From: Holacanthus passer
Lineage: Eukaryota; Chordata; Actinopteri; Pomacanthidae
Assembly: GCA_025331565.1 (NCBI GenBank)
Contig: JAFREQ010000030.1
Location: 6,942,501-7,006,500, forward strand
Length of the DNA: 64,000 bases
Direction of reading: 5' to 3'
A program made the translations under genes and the position numbers. The notes below the pieces were generated by a model. The model was not told the DNA's origin and ran no database searches. It saw nothing but the letters and a program-made list of their open reading frames with translations. Below are positions 49,501 to 60,700 of the stretch, one piece after another; within the stretch, counting starts at the first letter, position 1; the number at the start of each line of letters is the position of its first letter.

Positions 49501-52500
49501 ACAGAACTGTCAATCAACAATGGAAAGATGTCCTGTGTCTTCATTACAAGACATTTTTTTTATCTTGCATTGAAGATGCAGTCTACATTATAGAGTTAGT
49601 TCTAACCAAGTAATTTGATTGGAAAAAATGGCATTCCATGACTGCTATATGAGCACAACAGCACTGGGACTTTTAACTACATACTACATGTATCACTGCG
49701 CGTTACAGGTATTCTAATCACCACTAATTACATTAATGGTTGTTACCTATCTAAGACTGTACTTAGACTGCACCACAAATATGAACATATTTCTACTAAT
49801 AAACATTTGAGTTAAATTGTGAAATATTAAAATGTTTTACAACTCCAGACAATCCAAAAGGTTGATTGAACAAGGTCTGGTATGACATTCAGTTGCATTT
49901 TGGATGCAGGGGAAAAGAATCAGGTTCTTAAACCTGACTCATTCATCTATTCTATTCATTCTAAATCGTAACAAGAGTGGAAAATGACAGATAAAAACGG
50001 AGGGGTGCTCTCTAACCAATAGCATCTCCCAAAAAATACCTGAAGAAAATTCTGCTTGGAGCAAAAGCCCTCTATCTGCAGTCTAGGAGGGTAACAGCTG
50101 CGACAGACAGCTTCTGGTATAGCGCTGTTCCCCTGGCAGTAAACCAGTTATCACAGATGTTACCCACGATGTACAAAGAGGCAGGGACACACAGTCTGAG
50201 AGCCACTGCCATACAGAAAATGTCTGATGCAGGGCCCAAGGCGAGGGAGATCATGGCAAATGTTTATGTGTTGCTTAGCAACAGCCCAGTGATATTCAGT
50301 ACAGGACCACTTCCTCTCGTGTGATATTACCTAAATATATTACTGGCTCTAAGCACAAGAAGACCATAATATATCGTAAGGCTTGCAACACTTTCATGCC
50401 AACTGTCAGCTGTCATACCTGTCAGCTAAATGGATGCTGAGATGCTGGTGGTAAAGCTGCAAATGTAAGTGAAATTCCTAAGTCTTGGTATTTATGTGGT
50501 GTATTTTTGAAATATCTGTTGGCCTCAATTAGTTAGACATACACTGAAAAGCAAGAACACATCTCGTTAACAGTGTAGACAATGACAGACAGAATTGGAA
50601 AATCACCAATTACCTGAAATGAGGAGGTAAGGAACCTCTGTGTTCCACATCAAGCCTCTAACTGGAGCTTTATGACCACTTAGCACATTGATACACGCAT
50701 CCTGTGTGTAGTCCCATATACGAACAGTACTGCAAAGACAAAAACACAGCGATTTCTCTTTGAATTAATTGAAACTCTTTGAAACTGAAGTGAAACAGAT
50801 TCCCCATTAAATGTCCATTGCATCCACCAACATTTTGAACAGTCTGTATTTCCCCTAGCTCTTTGTGTCTGCACTCACCCATCATCTGATCCAGAACACA
50901 GTATCCCCTCTCTGAGTGGAGACCAGCGAACATGGAATACTTTAGCTAAGTGCCCAGTGAAGACCTTCAGAGGCTGATCAGAGCTGGTGGCCAGGTAGTA
51001 CACACGGACATTTTTATCCTCACAACCTGTTGCTATCATATCTCTACAAGGAGACACAAGGAGACAGGAGGACATGTATAAAACTGTGGCTACCAGATGG
51101 CACAACACCTTTATTTTGACAGTATTGACATTGACATTAATTTTGTACTTTGTGCTCTCACACCACCACCATTGTGTTTCGATACTCATCGTGCTCTGTT
51201 GTAGGCTATCTGTCTCTGTAGAAAGGACCTCTATTCTCCACTGCCACCTACACTTATCTTACTCCTTTGTTACAAAGACAAATATATTATTGAACAAAAG
51301 ACAGAGGTGCTGAACACATTTTTTAACCTATTTTACCTTCTTTTTGTTTGCTTTATTTTTCTTCACTTGTATGAGCCTTCTTTTTGTCTATAATCCTGCT
51401 TTGCTTTATCTAGTGGCAGTGATGGCCTAGTGGTTTGTGAAGCGAACTTGTCCCCGGACTGGCAAGAGGTTGAGGTGGGAAAGTGAGAGCCACTGCTTGT
51501 CCCAGTCACCACCACTGTGGGCCCCTGAGCAAGGCCCTTAACCCCTGCACCGCGGCAGCCCTCTGCTCCTAGTATGTATAGTTAAAAGGTTAACTATGAA
51601 TAGGATGGGTGAAATGCAGAGAAGGAATTTCCCCAAGGGGATCAATAAAGTATAAAGTATAGATTAGATTTTAGTAATATGCTATGTTTGTGTTTGTTTC
51701 TTTTGAAAAAAAGTTTTTTTTTTTTAAATGTTGTCATTCAGGCTCAGTTGTGTATGTTCAAGTAAGTAAAATAAATAAAACAGTAAAATAATAATCTATA
51801 TGTTTGCCATGTGTAGCCAGTTGCAGCATGAGGTGACTGTCTAATGCACACTAACTAACCCCCTGAGAAAGATGGCAAAGGGATTAGGGTCTTACTTGTT
51901 GTTCTGGCTCCAGTCACATCCAAACACAGCAGCAGGATGTTTGTACTTATGGAGGACTTTACCATCGATGGTCCGGATTATACTGGTGTAAAAACAATAT
52001 AAAACACCTAAGACTCTCTATGAAGGACACATATTATACTTTCTTCATAATAGAAGAAACTCTCAGAATAGAGGTCTAGCAGGGAAGATGAGGACTTACC
52101 AGAATCCATCTCCACTACAGGTAGCGATCCTCTTGGAATCCTTATGGCTCCATGATATACAGAATATACCATTCTTGCCATGCTGGAGGAAGACAGAGAG
52201 GTCTCATTGCAGACGTGACATACCATTCATCATTTTTAATTACACTACATTCACTCGTGATTTTTGCACCTCATTAAAGCGAGTGATGATCTTTCCTTTC
52301 CTGAAATCCCAAATAAACGCTCCATTACGAGATGTTGCTCCTGCAATACAGTTCAGGTCTCCTTCAAAACACACACAGACAGAAAGGTCACCACCTTTCA
52401 TTTCTGTTATTCCTGGCTGCAGAGACACTCATTTTTGTGTATGCTGTATGTGTGCATGTGCTTGTGTGTTTGGATGTGTAGGGGTGGGGTTAATGTACCT

Positions 52501-53493
52501 GGAGCCCAGGACAGGGAGTAGACCACTCCTTCATTGCCGGGGGAGGTGTAAACAGCTGTTAGTGTGTTTGTGTCCCAGATTTTGATGGTTCCATCAAAAC
52601 TAGCTGTGGCCAGCAGGTTGGGATCATCTGGTTTAAATTTACAGTCAAAGATAGTCTCTACATGACCCTGGAAACAATATAAAAACAGCAAAGAAATCAT
52701 AAGTCAAAAACACAGTACAAAGCATTTTAGTGGTTTGTTCATTCAGTCATGTTATGGTTTGGGGTTTTAGTTTAGTTATTTCCTGTTTTATTTTGTAAGA
52801 GTATTTCCTCAGATGTGTTTTGGTTGTCTTTATTTCTTGCCTTTGTGATTTTCCCACCTTTGGGATTGTGTTGTGTTGTGTGTTTTTTGGGATTTTGCCT
52901 TGTGTTTCCATATACAGTTCTCCTATTTCCTTTTTCTTACAGGTCATATTCCCTGTGAGTCTGCTACCCCACTTGCATGATTGCAACAAGTCATGTGTAA
53001 GAATGTGTAGGCTTTTGCCTTTACAAAGGACATTATAGAATACCAAATCTCGTAGGAAGTCCCACTTCTTGGCCCCCATGTCATAGAGTCCCACGCCTCC
53101 ATCCATGAAACAGCACACAGCATGGCCAGGAGGCAAAGAGAAGGACCGGTTCTGTGACAAGGTTGGGGGAGGTACTGCCTCACTGGTGGAACTGGTGTGC
53201 TGACTTTTACTAGGAGAGCAGTAACTCTGAGCTGTAGAGAGAGTGAAGGGAGTCAAAGAAAGTAGAAATCATCTGGTGTGTTATTCTAGAAATCTTAAAG
53301 AATGTAATCCTTACATTTCTTTACAGTCAGTCTCAAGCTTATTATGAGTGTGGCTGAGCTAATCGAATGAAGCCTTACAAGAGAAATACTACCAATCAGT
53401 GTTTGAATGGCTGCTATACACCCAGACATTGTAAGTTTAAGAAAAACATTTTCAATATCTTCTGTTGTGCTTTGGTGGCTTACACACAAGCAC

Positions 53494-53530
<37 letters not shown>

Positions 53531-55955
53531 TCTTGCAAGATTTTGATACCAACTTGAAAATAGAACTCCTGCAACCTGTAACAGCTGTGGTGCATGGATT
53601 TTTGAGTTTATACCACATTTGTAAGGCCAAACATTAGTTTTACCTTTCTTGGCAAGGGGGGAGTTGAGGACATGCAAAGCATGAAATCCGGTCTTTTTCA
53701 GTTTAAAGCTGTCCAAAGGAGTGGAGCGAGACACATTCCATACTCTCAATACTCCAACCTGGGAGTCTTACAGACAAACACAAATCAGTTAAAACATATG
53801 AAAAGTCTATTCCATAATGCAAATGTGTTGCATATTTTTCTTGGTGAGTACACTTGTATGCTCATAACATATGGGTGGCACTAATATGAACTCCATCTAT
53901 TATCTTAAAGTCCAATAATATTAAGTATTATTGTGGTTTTAAGAAGCTAAATGTAGTCTTTAATATGCCAGTATTGATGCACCTATACATAGACAGATGG
54001 CACTGTGGCAACAACAGGTCCCACGTACCAGCTGCCTGCTATATTGGAGGTTGAAAGGCAAGTCTAACCTGTAGCAGTAAACACATAGAGGCAGAAAGAA
54101 ACCCACATCATATGCATATCCCATACAGAAATACAGTCTTTACCTCCGGTGATGAACATGCCTGGTGCAGAGGGGACCCAGGCCAGACACTGAACAGATG
54201 CAGCTGCTGACGGGAAGCAGAAGGATGTGATACAAGCCAAGGCCTCACTGTCCACCAGTCTGATACCATTATGGAGATTAGACACTGTGAGAGAGAATAT
54301 GTTCATCATTTGGCAACCACAGAGATTGTTCGTAATAACCAATAATTGAATGGGTTACATGAATAGACTGGATTAAGTGTTTTGATTACTAGCATGGTAA
54401 CAACTTGCAATTACTCAGCATACTGACAATAACTACACTATAAAATAAAAAGTTATTTTACGTTTCTATTCTATGTGTCTCATTTTGTCCCACCTAGTAA
54501 ATAGTCTGTTGACAAAAGGTCCCATTCCAGAGCACTGACTGGGTCCTCTTCATCTGTTCCCTCTAATGACTCTGGACGCAACACATGCTTTTGGCTTTTA
54601 CTCCCTAAAGAAGACATGACAGACAGATTAATGAAAATGTGTGTGTGTTTACAGGCTCATGTTGTCCTGAAGAGATGAGTGGGATTAGACATTTCTATGT
54701 TCAGAGTATATGCCTCCAAGCAATGAGTTGCAAGTCAAAGAAATATCCCCAGAAATGCACAAATGCATGTGTAAGCATGTGTTTTATTTTTCAATGAGTT
54801 GAGGAAAACATCCGTACCTGGTTGAAAAATAGACAAACTTCCATCTGTGTGTCCAAACACCAGCTTCCCCTTTTTGGTGGGATGCCATCTGAAGAGACAG
54901 ATATCAGACAGGAAGGAGTGGGCTTCTTTATGCACTGTGACCCCGGGGTCAGGACCTCCATACACCCAGATGTACAGTGGACCACGCTGGGAGACAAACG
55001 CGACTCCGTCAGCTGAGTTCCAGCACCAACTGACTGACGTAGGGACACCTGGTAAGAAGAGGAGACGCTGTGATACTTTATTGGAGGAGAGGACATTACA
55101 ATAATCTAACCTTAAACACTCCAGTGTGCCAATAAAACCTGGTGTTGATCATCCATCGACCTTTAGTATTGTCCAGCCTTGCTACAGCCTTTTGTTCTGC
55201 TACGTTCCATATGATGAGCAGGTTATCAGCAGATGCTGACGCAAACAGATCAGGGTTGTCAGGACACCAGCTGATGGCTGTAATGGTCTTCTTGTGTTCT
55301 GACATAATGGACCTCAACTTAAATTCATTATACTGTTGGTCCAACTACAAAAAGGAGACAGAGAAAATGACAGGGAATTTAAAAACTCAAAATAAACAGC
55401 TCTGAGTTTGTCCTGTGATAGGTTAAACATAAATTCTGTGGTGACCTCTCAGTTCATTAAACGATTTTGAAGGTTCTGTTCAGTGATTCAGTTCTGTCCA
55501 GAACTACAGACACTAAGTACCAAGTAAAAAAATTACATGGGACAAAAAGGGAGCAGTGTATTGTGTTTGAATGCTTTAATAATTCTGTTTGAACATTGGG
55601 ATACAGAACACTGTAACAGCACACTGTACACGACATGTATCTGTACACTGTATCAGGTCAACATTCATATTTTGCCAGTGACCCCACATTTCCCATGACT
55701 AGTTAAGTAAAAAATAACAGTAAAATAACAGAGGTACTGCTGCTCCAGCAGGTTTCTGCCAGCACATAATGCATTTTAGATTATAAATATTCACCACCCT
55801 CATGAACACAAGTGTGGACACACGTAGTTCACCTGGTAGATGTATATAGCCAAAGTAGCACAGTAGGCAAAGCGGTCTCCACTAGCAGCACACACATCTT
55901 TATTCCAGGGCTGACAGCCTGCTGCCAGCAAGCCCACCTGCTTCACCTTGGCCAT
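38082..55955 (-). CDS. wdr17: WD repeat-containing protein 17, complete, 31 coding exons
   Basis: Large WD-repeat protein (1277 aa here; human isoforms are about 1300). In vertebrates it is known mainly from retina and testis, and its molecular role is not settled. Start: ATG at 55955-55953, seven bases into exon 55833-55961, giving MAKVKQVGLLAAGCQPWNKD. All 31 coding exons have GT-AG borders, every junction phase agrees, and the total is 3834 nt. Residues 1 to about 683 form WD40 blades, for example NLLIIWNVAE, GTIKIWDTNT, GTVRIWDYTQ, YTIRVWDTRD and STVRLWSL. Residues from about 684 to 1277 are a helical, repeat-like C-terminal region (WEKALSVAPGVSMKYWKKLM, RADQLMAEDNDDAIPYCIAT, ELLILCGYIGALLAIRRQYS), ending GTGLRINPF. 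The gene runs toward hpgd, tail to tail. No stops or frameshifts are seen, so it looks functional. Confidence 0.96.
39678..39706 (+). repeat. (TG)n/(CG)n tract next to a wdr17 donor
   Basis: A TGTG run ending in cgcgcg. On the - strand it begins about 8 nt after the donor of exon 39813-39715. Confidence 0.9.
40525..40571 (+). repeat. (CA)n microsatellite forming a wdr17 splice acceptor tract
   Basis: On the transcript (-) strand this is (UG)n running directly into UAG/AACCCGC of exon 40521-40420. No pyrimidine tract separates repeat and exon. Confidence 0.95.
43724..44057. mobile_element. Palindromic foldback element in wdr17 intron
   Basis: Two 88-bp arms (43724-43811 and 43970-44057) are inverted copies differing at two positions, with a 158-bp spacer. 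The arm contains 'ttgaagacgtttcacttctc' and 'gagaagcttcttcagtt', the hallmark of a widespread fish repeat (I think associated with Penelope-like or other retroelements, but I cannot confirm this). It lies in wdr17 intron 43648-44292 and has no protein-coding content. Confidence 0.75.
46091..47100 (+). mobile_element. L2-like LINE relic antisense in wdr17 intron
   Basis: The + strand encodes broken reverse-transcriptase and C-terminal pieces of an L2/CR1-type LINE: GTALSWFKSYLSDQSQFV near 46150, an NADDT-type motif near 46330, and at 46640-46800 VLTRTRNRDHISPILTSLYW then LPVKSRIELEILLLTYKALN. A LKAFLFDEAKQV-like end lies near 47000. Several stops and frame changes show it is dead. It fills most of intron 46013-47520. 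Confidence 0.8.
51421..51662 (+). repeat. tRNA-derived SINE with Rex1-like tail
   Basis: Head with A box TGGCCTAGTGG (51423-51433) and degenerate B box GGTTGAGGTGG (51468-51478). The body contains 'ctgagcaaggcccttaaccc', and the tail reads 'ggaatttccccaaggggatc' plus 'aataaagtataaagtat'. The tail resembles the Rex1-like LINE ends in this window, as expected when a SINE borrows a LINE's 3' end for mobilisation. It lies antisense in wdr17 intron 51044-51895. Confidence 0.75.
53499..53528 (+). repeat. (CA)n microsatellite
   Basis: About 14 CA units in wdr17 intron 53232-53643. Confidence 0.9.
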
Positions 55956-55961
55956 CCTCAC

Positions 55962-58857
55962 CTAGAGACACACAAACACATGCAGACACTAATTATGTTA
56001 TATTTAAGTAACTTTACAAATCTAAATCCTTGGCACAGCTTTTAGCTATGTGTTCTGTGTATTTTTTATTCTATTTAATGTCTATTAAGTGGCTATGACT
56101 TTGTAGACAAACAAGCATTGATCTCAGATGTAAATGAATAAATGAATGGCAGTGATTAGCAAGTTTAGATTTTTGCAAATAACTGATCTTTCCAGAAATA
56201 CTTCATGGCTTAAATGTATCCCATGTATTATATTATGCATCACATAATAGTGCCTAAAGATCAGTTGTCAGCTGAGAGACTACTGGCTGTGTGTTTATAT
56301 TGCATTGTATTGTTAGGTGTTGTGCAGTCTAGTGCAAAACCAATCACACTACTCACAATTAAATCAACACCCCTCTAAACAATATTTATTATGGATTATT
56401 GATGAATTACAGTGTACTGTTCTATTACTACCAGAGTAACACAGCCTACTAACATACTAGGTACAGGTTGAAGAGGATAAGATGATTAAAGAGAAAGAGA
56501 CATGTAGAGAGGATTGAGCTAATCTCTGCTGTGATTGGCTAAGACTGCTGCTTATCTACTGATTGAATACTGTTACTGTGAGGTACTGACTAGTGGCTCA
56601 AAGTACAGTATGTTTAAATGGTGGTACTCTTCTCATTGTAGTAGTTACACATCTTCAAACCAAGAGCCCTATAAAGAACCCTCTAGAAAATATAGTTTCT
56701 TTTGTATTAGTTATGTTGTGATTTTTTCAAACCAAAATACCCAGAAGGATCTTCAGATAACATAATCATTAAACATTTTTTTTGCACAACCTTGATCCCA
56801 AAAATAAAACAGAATGTGATATGTTGCTAATTCTTTTTGACATATAGTATTGAAAACAAAGGTACGTGGTTTTTGAGGCATCATGAGTGATTATCTCTAA
56901 AGGTCTGGTTCACCCAAATCATAGAGCAGATGAAAAACTGAAAGAAGGGAAACATTGGAACGGGGATTTTCTATCAAAGGTAGTCTTCAATAGCCTGTTG
57001 ACCAGTTAGCCCGTAACCTCCTCCTGTAAGGTGCAAATTGGCTGATTTACATACAAATTTCTCGCCGACCATTCTCTTTGATTAGATAATGGTGCGGTCA
57101 TTTAAACAGTAATGATGTGCAGTTGTCACAGTAATGACTAGCACTTTGATAAAGGAAAGTGTTAAGCTACAAGTGAACCTTTCTGGACATCCCATCATTA
57201 CATTTTACTTGTATTTGTCAGCAAGGTAACTTTGACACTAGATGAGGGTTTTAACTCAACTTCTTCTAATCTCACAAAATACCACTGTCTTGATTTCTGT
57301 GATCATGTCTTTTTGCTCTTTCTTGTATGGTTTGGATTTAGTCTTCTCCCTCTGCTCTGCTATAAAATTGCGAAGAGGTGTCCAAGAGATGTCTGAGTGC
57401 TAACTTGATGAGTGATGATGAGTGAAAACACATGGATTATTTTTTATCCGGTTTCTATTTAGGAAGCTTGTCACCAGTTGATTTGAGGCTGAAGGGCTGC
57501 ATTAAGAAACAATCAGATTGATTAATTTGTAGATTTGTGGATTAACTTGTAAATTGCTCCTCGTGGATAAATAAAGTTGAATTGAATTAATATGTTTGTA
57601 ATAAATTGTGTGGTCATTTTAAACATAGCAAGTATTTCTACTACGCTATTTAAATTAAACACACACATATAAACACAGTCAGCACCTTGGAGATAGGTGT
57701 GTAATTGGTTTGTGCAAGATCAAGCAAAGACAATAGTTCATATTTAAAATCTTGTGGACTCAATTATTGTCTTCTTTGGCAAAATTAGACCTTTTTCACA
57801 GCAGCTATTTTGATGTACTGCTGCCGGAAAATCACAAGTGGAACTAATAACATTAACATTATCTCTGTTTAATTAAGTGTCCCAGGAAGCCAGTATAAAC
57901 AATACCAAGACCCTGGACCGGGCTCACCTAAATGGAATACAGCTTTGATCAATGCTGTTATTACACCTGTGCTTTTCTTGCTTTGACATGTCAAAATGTC
58001 TGCCCTGAAAAAGGTCTATTAAAACTAAATGTGTTCCCAGGGGAACAATCAAGAGTGATGAGACAGGACAACTTAAAAGTGCTATTTTCAAATGATGTCG
58101 TTGTTTCTTTAAACTGTACATATACCGTACACAAACAATGGGTCTGTCCAGCTCCTGAAGGATGGCTAGTCATGGTTAGCCTGACACAGACCCTTTCGTC
58201 GGCCAATATATTCTCGGATCAGCTCGGTTTGGGTCATTTTCAGGTGAAATGGATGTCTAAGGTAACACAGTGAGCACATTTTGATTGAGAGGTTAAAGTT
58301 GCGTTACATATAACCGTTGTTTGAACAGCATCTCACTGATTTATCTGAGCTGACACCAGACATACCGTTGTTTTACACATGCGAATCACCAACACCGTGC
58401 TCACTTGGTGTTAGGCTAGACAACAGAGGAGGCATGCACTTCGCACGAACCTCGTTTCAGACATGATACAAATGTAATAGCCTCAAACCAATGGTCTTGT
58501 GGACCGCCGTTAAATCCATAGGCTAACCCTGTAAGCTGCTAACTAACTGTGGCTATTTTCATCCTAAATTGCTGCCACCACCAGCAAACAGGCGCGGTTT
58601 ACATTTGCGTGTTTGCTGTATTATTTCAACAATATGTAGCATCAACAGGTTTGAGCAGCACAAACTAATCCGTGTGGAAGCTGTCTGTTATTGAGTGTCG
58701 CAGATGTGGTTCGTCCGAGCACCACAGAGCGGCAGCTTGGTGATAACGTGCACTGAGTGGGGTTGGACATGTATGTTTTGTGTGCCGTTATAACTGTTGG
58801 GTTACATATGACAGCGCTAGCAGGCAGCGGATACAGTCTATCTGTTTGTCTTCTTAC
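55962..58857 (-). other. wdr17 intron 1 (2.9 kb)
   Basis: AT-rich, with no coding exon. A possible retroelement 3' end ('cctcgtggataaataaagtt') occurs at 57551-57590. Open frames at 57924-58273 overlap on both strands and show no known motif. Otherwise unassigned. Confidence 0.55.
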
Positions 58858-58948
58858 CGTCAGTAGTCAGTCGGCTCGTGCACAGCGGACAGCTCCCTGG
58901 TGCTGAAGTGCTCCTAGCTCGCCGTCCTCCGCGTGAGGGCTGACGTCA
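58858..58948 (-). promoter_or_regulatory. wdr17: wdr17 non-coding first exon and CRE-containing promoter
   Basis: On the - strand a donor (TACTGACG/gtaaga) ends a GC-rich segment at 58858, 2.9 kb upstream of the coding start. The acceptor of the next exon is ctctag/GTGAGG at 55961, only six bases before the ATG codon. A perfect cAMP-response palindrome TGACGTCA lies at 58941-58948, in the only clearly GC-rich, CpG-bearing patch near the gene (58850-58960). The exact transcription start is not visible; it is probably within about 58900-58950. Confidence 0.6.
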
Positions 58949-59047
58949 CAACCCAGCGATTGGTCTGTGGGAAGAGTAATTTTGATCAGCTATTGGCTGT
59001 CCGGAGTGTCAGTAAGACCGTTTCTGTGTAAATCCAGAAACAGTACT

Positions 59048-60700
59048 TACCTGGATGTAACTCCAGTTCTATGAGTACGTGTGTAGCTTTCTAACGGGCT
59101 TCGCTATTGGTTTAGCCTTAAAAGGCTCCGCCTCGGCACCTGAGAAAACATTCTCTATTCACCGTCCAATCAGGAAGTAGCATCCTCTCCCTATTAAACC
59201 TCAGTGCATGTATCGTCTCCAATTGAAGCTCAGCAACACAGCCAGGGTCAACGTTGCACATACTTGTAGCACTGGAGTTAAATCCAGGTAACTGCTATTT
59301 CTACTTGGTACATCAGGCCTCTAACAGGCTTCACCATTGGTTAAAACCTATAGCAAAGGCCAGAGAGATGAGATGTTCTCCAGGCTGAGCCTGAACCGAC
59401 ACTGTCCAAACCCTGCCAAGTTGTGACAGCAGTCTAGTGGCCAAGCAACGCCTGAGTGTCCCAGCTGCACTACAACTACACCAGTAAAAAACACCTCAGT
59501 CTGCAACAGACAAGGTCCCTCAGACAGTGCACGAAGCAATGAATGAAGCACACAACTAGCACTCATATCCCTGAGATATGACCGCTCAAAGGTCAAAGAG
59601 GCAGACCTGTAGGCAGCCAGGGAGAGATGTCCTCCACTGAGACACCCCTGAAAAGCATCATGGAGTCATACAATGGCCACTAGTGGAATGTGCCCTCATG
59701 CCATGCTGGAGGATCAGGGTCAATGGCCTCATAACTCCTGCGGATTGCATCACAAATCCAGTGAGTCAGCCGCTGCACCAACAGAGTGAGTCCGACGACC
59801 AGACTTCCTAAAAGCCACCATGTACTCCACATAATAGCAGAGTGTGCATATAGGTTGCACAAAGTGTGCAGGTGCTCTTCTCCCCCGTTTGGGGGGGGGG
59901 CGCTCTAAGGCAAATGAGTTGACCTGAACAAAGAAGTGATAACCTTGGGCTGAAAGTACAGATTCAGATTCGTAGTAGTTTCACTGACCCCATCTGCAAT
60001 GACAGAAGGATGCACAGACAGGGCGCAGAACTCCCCTGCTTTCTTGGCCAGGAGGAGTGCCGTCCTCAGTGACAGAACACACACAAGGCTGTCCAGGACT
60101 GTTTGAGGGGCCTGTCAAGAAGGGGGCCTTAGCCTGTGGGCTAGGAAGCACTTCACCTGTGGGTGACTACTGTCCATATGTGGTCCAGATAATCATGGCC
60201 TGCTGTAATAGCCTGCTGTAATAGCCTGAACAGGCCCTGCAGGAAATCCACGAGATGGACGGGGCATGCGCATTGTGAGTGGTAGCGATAACCACGAAGG
60301 TAGGCCCAGGCTTCTCAGTCTCAACCTCTCAATTTCTGGACCATGAGGTGCCGTCCCAGGATCAGGGTGTGAAAATACAGTGTCCCTCTGGCCGTGTGCA
60401 GATCCAGTATTGGCCATGACCCACCACCACGTGTTGAACAAGGTCTGGGAACCACCTGACACCCCAGCTCTCCAGTCCCACGACAATGACAGACAGATGC
60501 TGCATTCAGGCACTATGGAACAGCTGCATCAACAGTCTCAGGGCCAGGAAGGCATAAAGCAGACTGAGAGGCCAGGTGGGTTAACACCAAAGGGGCCATT
60601 TGGCATTCTCCTTGCTCACAACCAGGTTGGCTGTCTGCACCTCCTGGACGTGCTCCACTCCAATTGTATCTAACTATAGTTATATCCACCCCTGATTCCA
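59048..60700. repeat. Unassigned GC-richer repeat-like block with 20-bp inverted repeat
   Basis: Bounded on the left by 'tacctggatgtaactccagt' (59048-59067), whose inverted copy with one mismatch is at 59271-59290. The phrase 'tctaacgggcttcgctattggtt' (59091) recurs as 'tctaacaggcttcaccattggtt' (59321), a diverged duplicate about 230 bp away. From 59340 to 60700 the GC content is clearly above that of its flanks, and partial frames exist on both strands without a recognised domain. It looks like a decayed mobile element (LTR or recombinase type), but I cannot name it. Confidence 0.45.

Larger units (their letters stand above)
48973..55955 (-). other. wdr17: wdr17 coding exons 1-15 (WD40 propeller part)
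   Basis: Coding exons in transcript order, high to low coordinate: 55955-55833, 55344-55161, 55048-54818, 54604-54494, 54284-54144, 53766-53644, 53231-53044, 52667-52499, 52361-52270, 52182-52100, 51982-51896, 51043-50879, 50729-50614, 49340-49254, 49122-48973. Two borders needed a choice between nearby AGs. Exon 53766 uses ctgtaag/AC to give DSQVGVLRVWN. Exon 49122 uses ccgtag/GT to give GLTCHQSRPF. Both are forced by phase. Introns here are short (often under 500 bp) except 51044-51895, which holds a SINE, and 49341-50613. Confidence 0.93.

Noticed and set aside
51421..51480. Possible tRNA gene (A and B boxes present)
   Set aside because: The B box is degenerate and no cloverleaf or acceptor stem can be formed. 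The sequence continues into a SINE body with a LINE-type tail. The tRNA-like heads at 30031-30045 and 30163-30237 were rejected for the same reason.
52747..53256. 169-codon open frame on the - strand
   Set aside because: It contains the true wdr17 exon 53044-53231; the rest is intron read-through past the donor gtattc below 53044.
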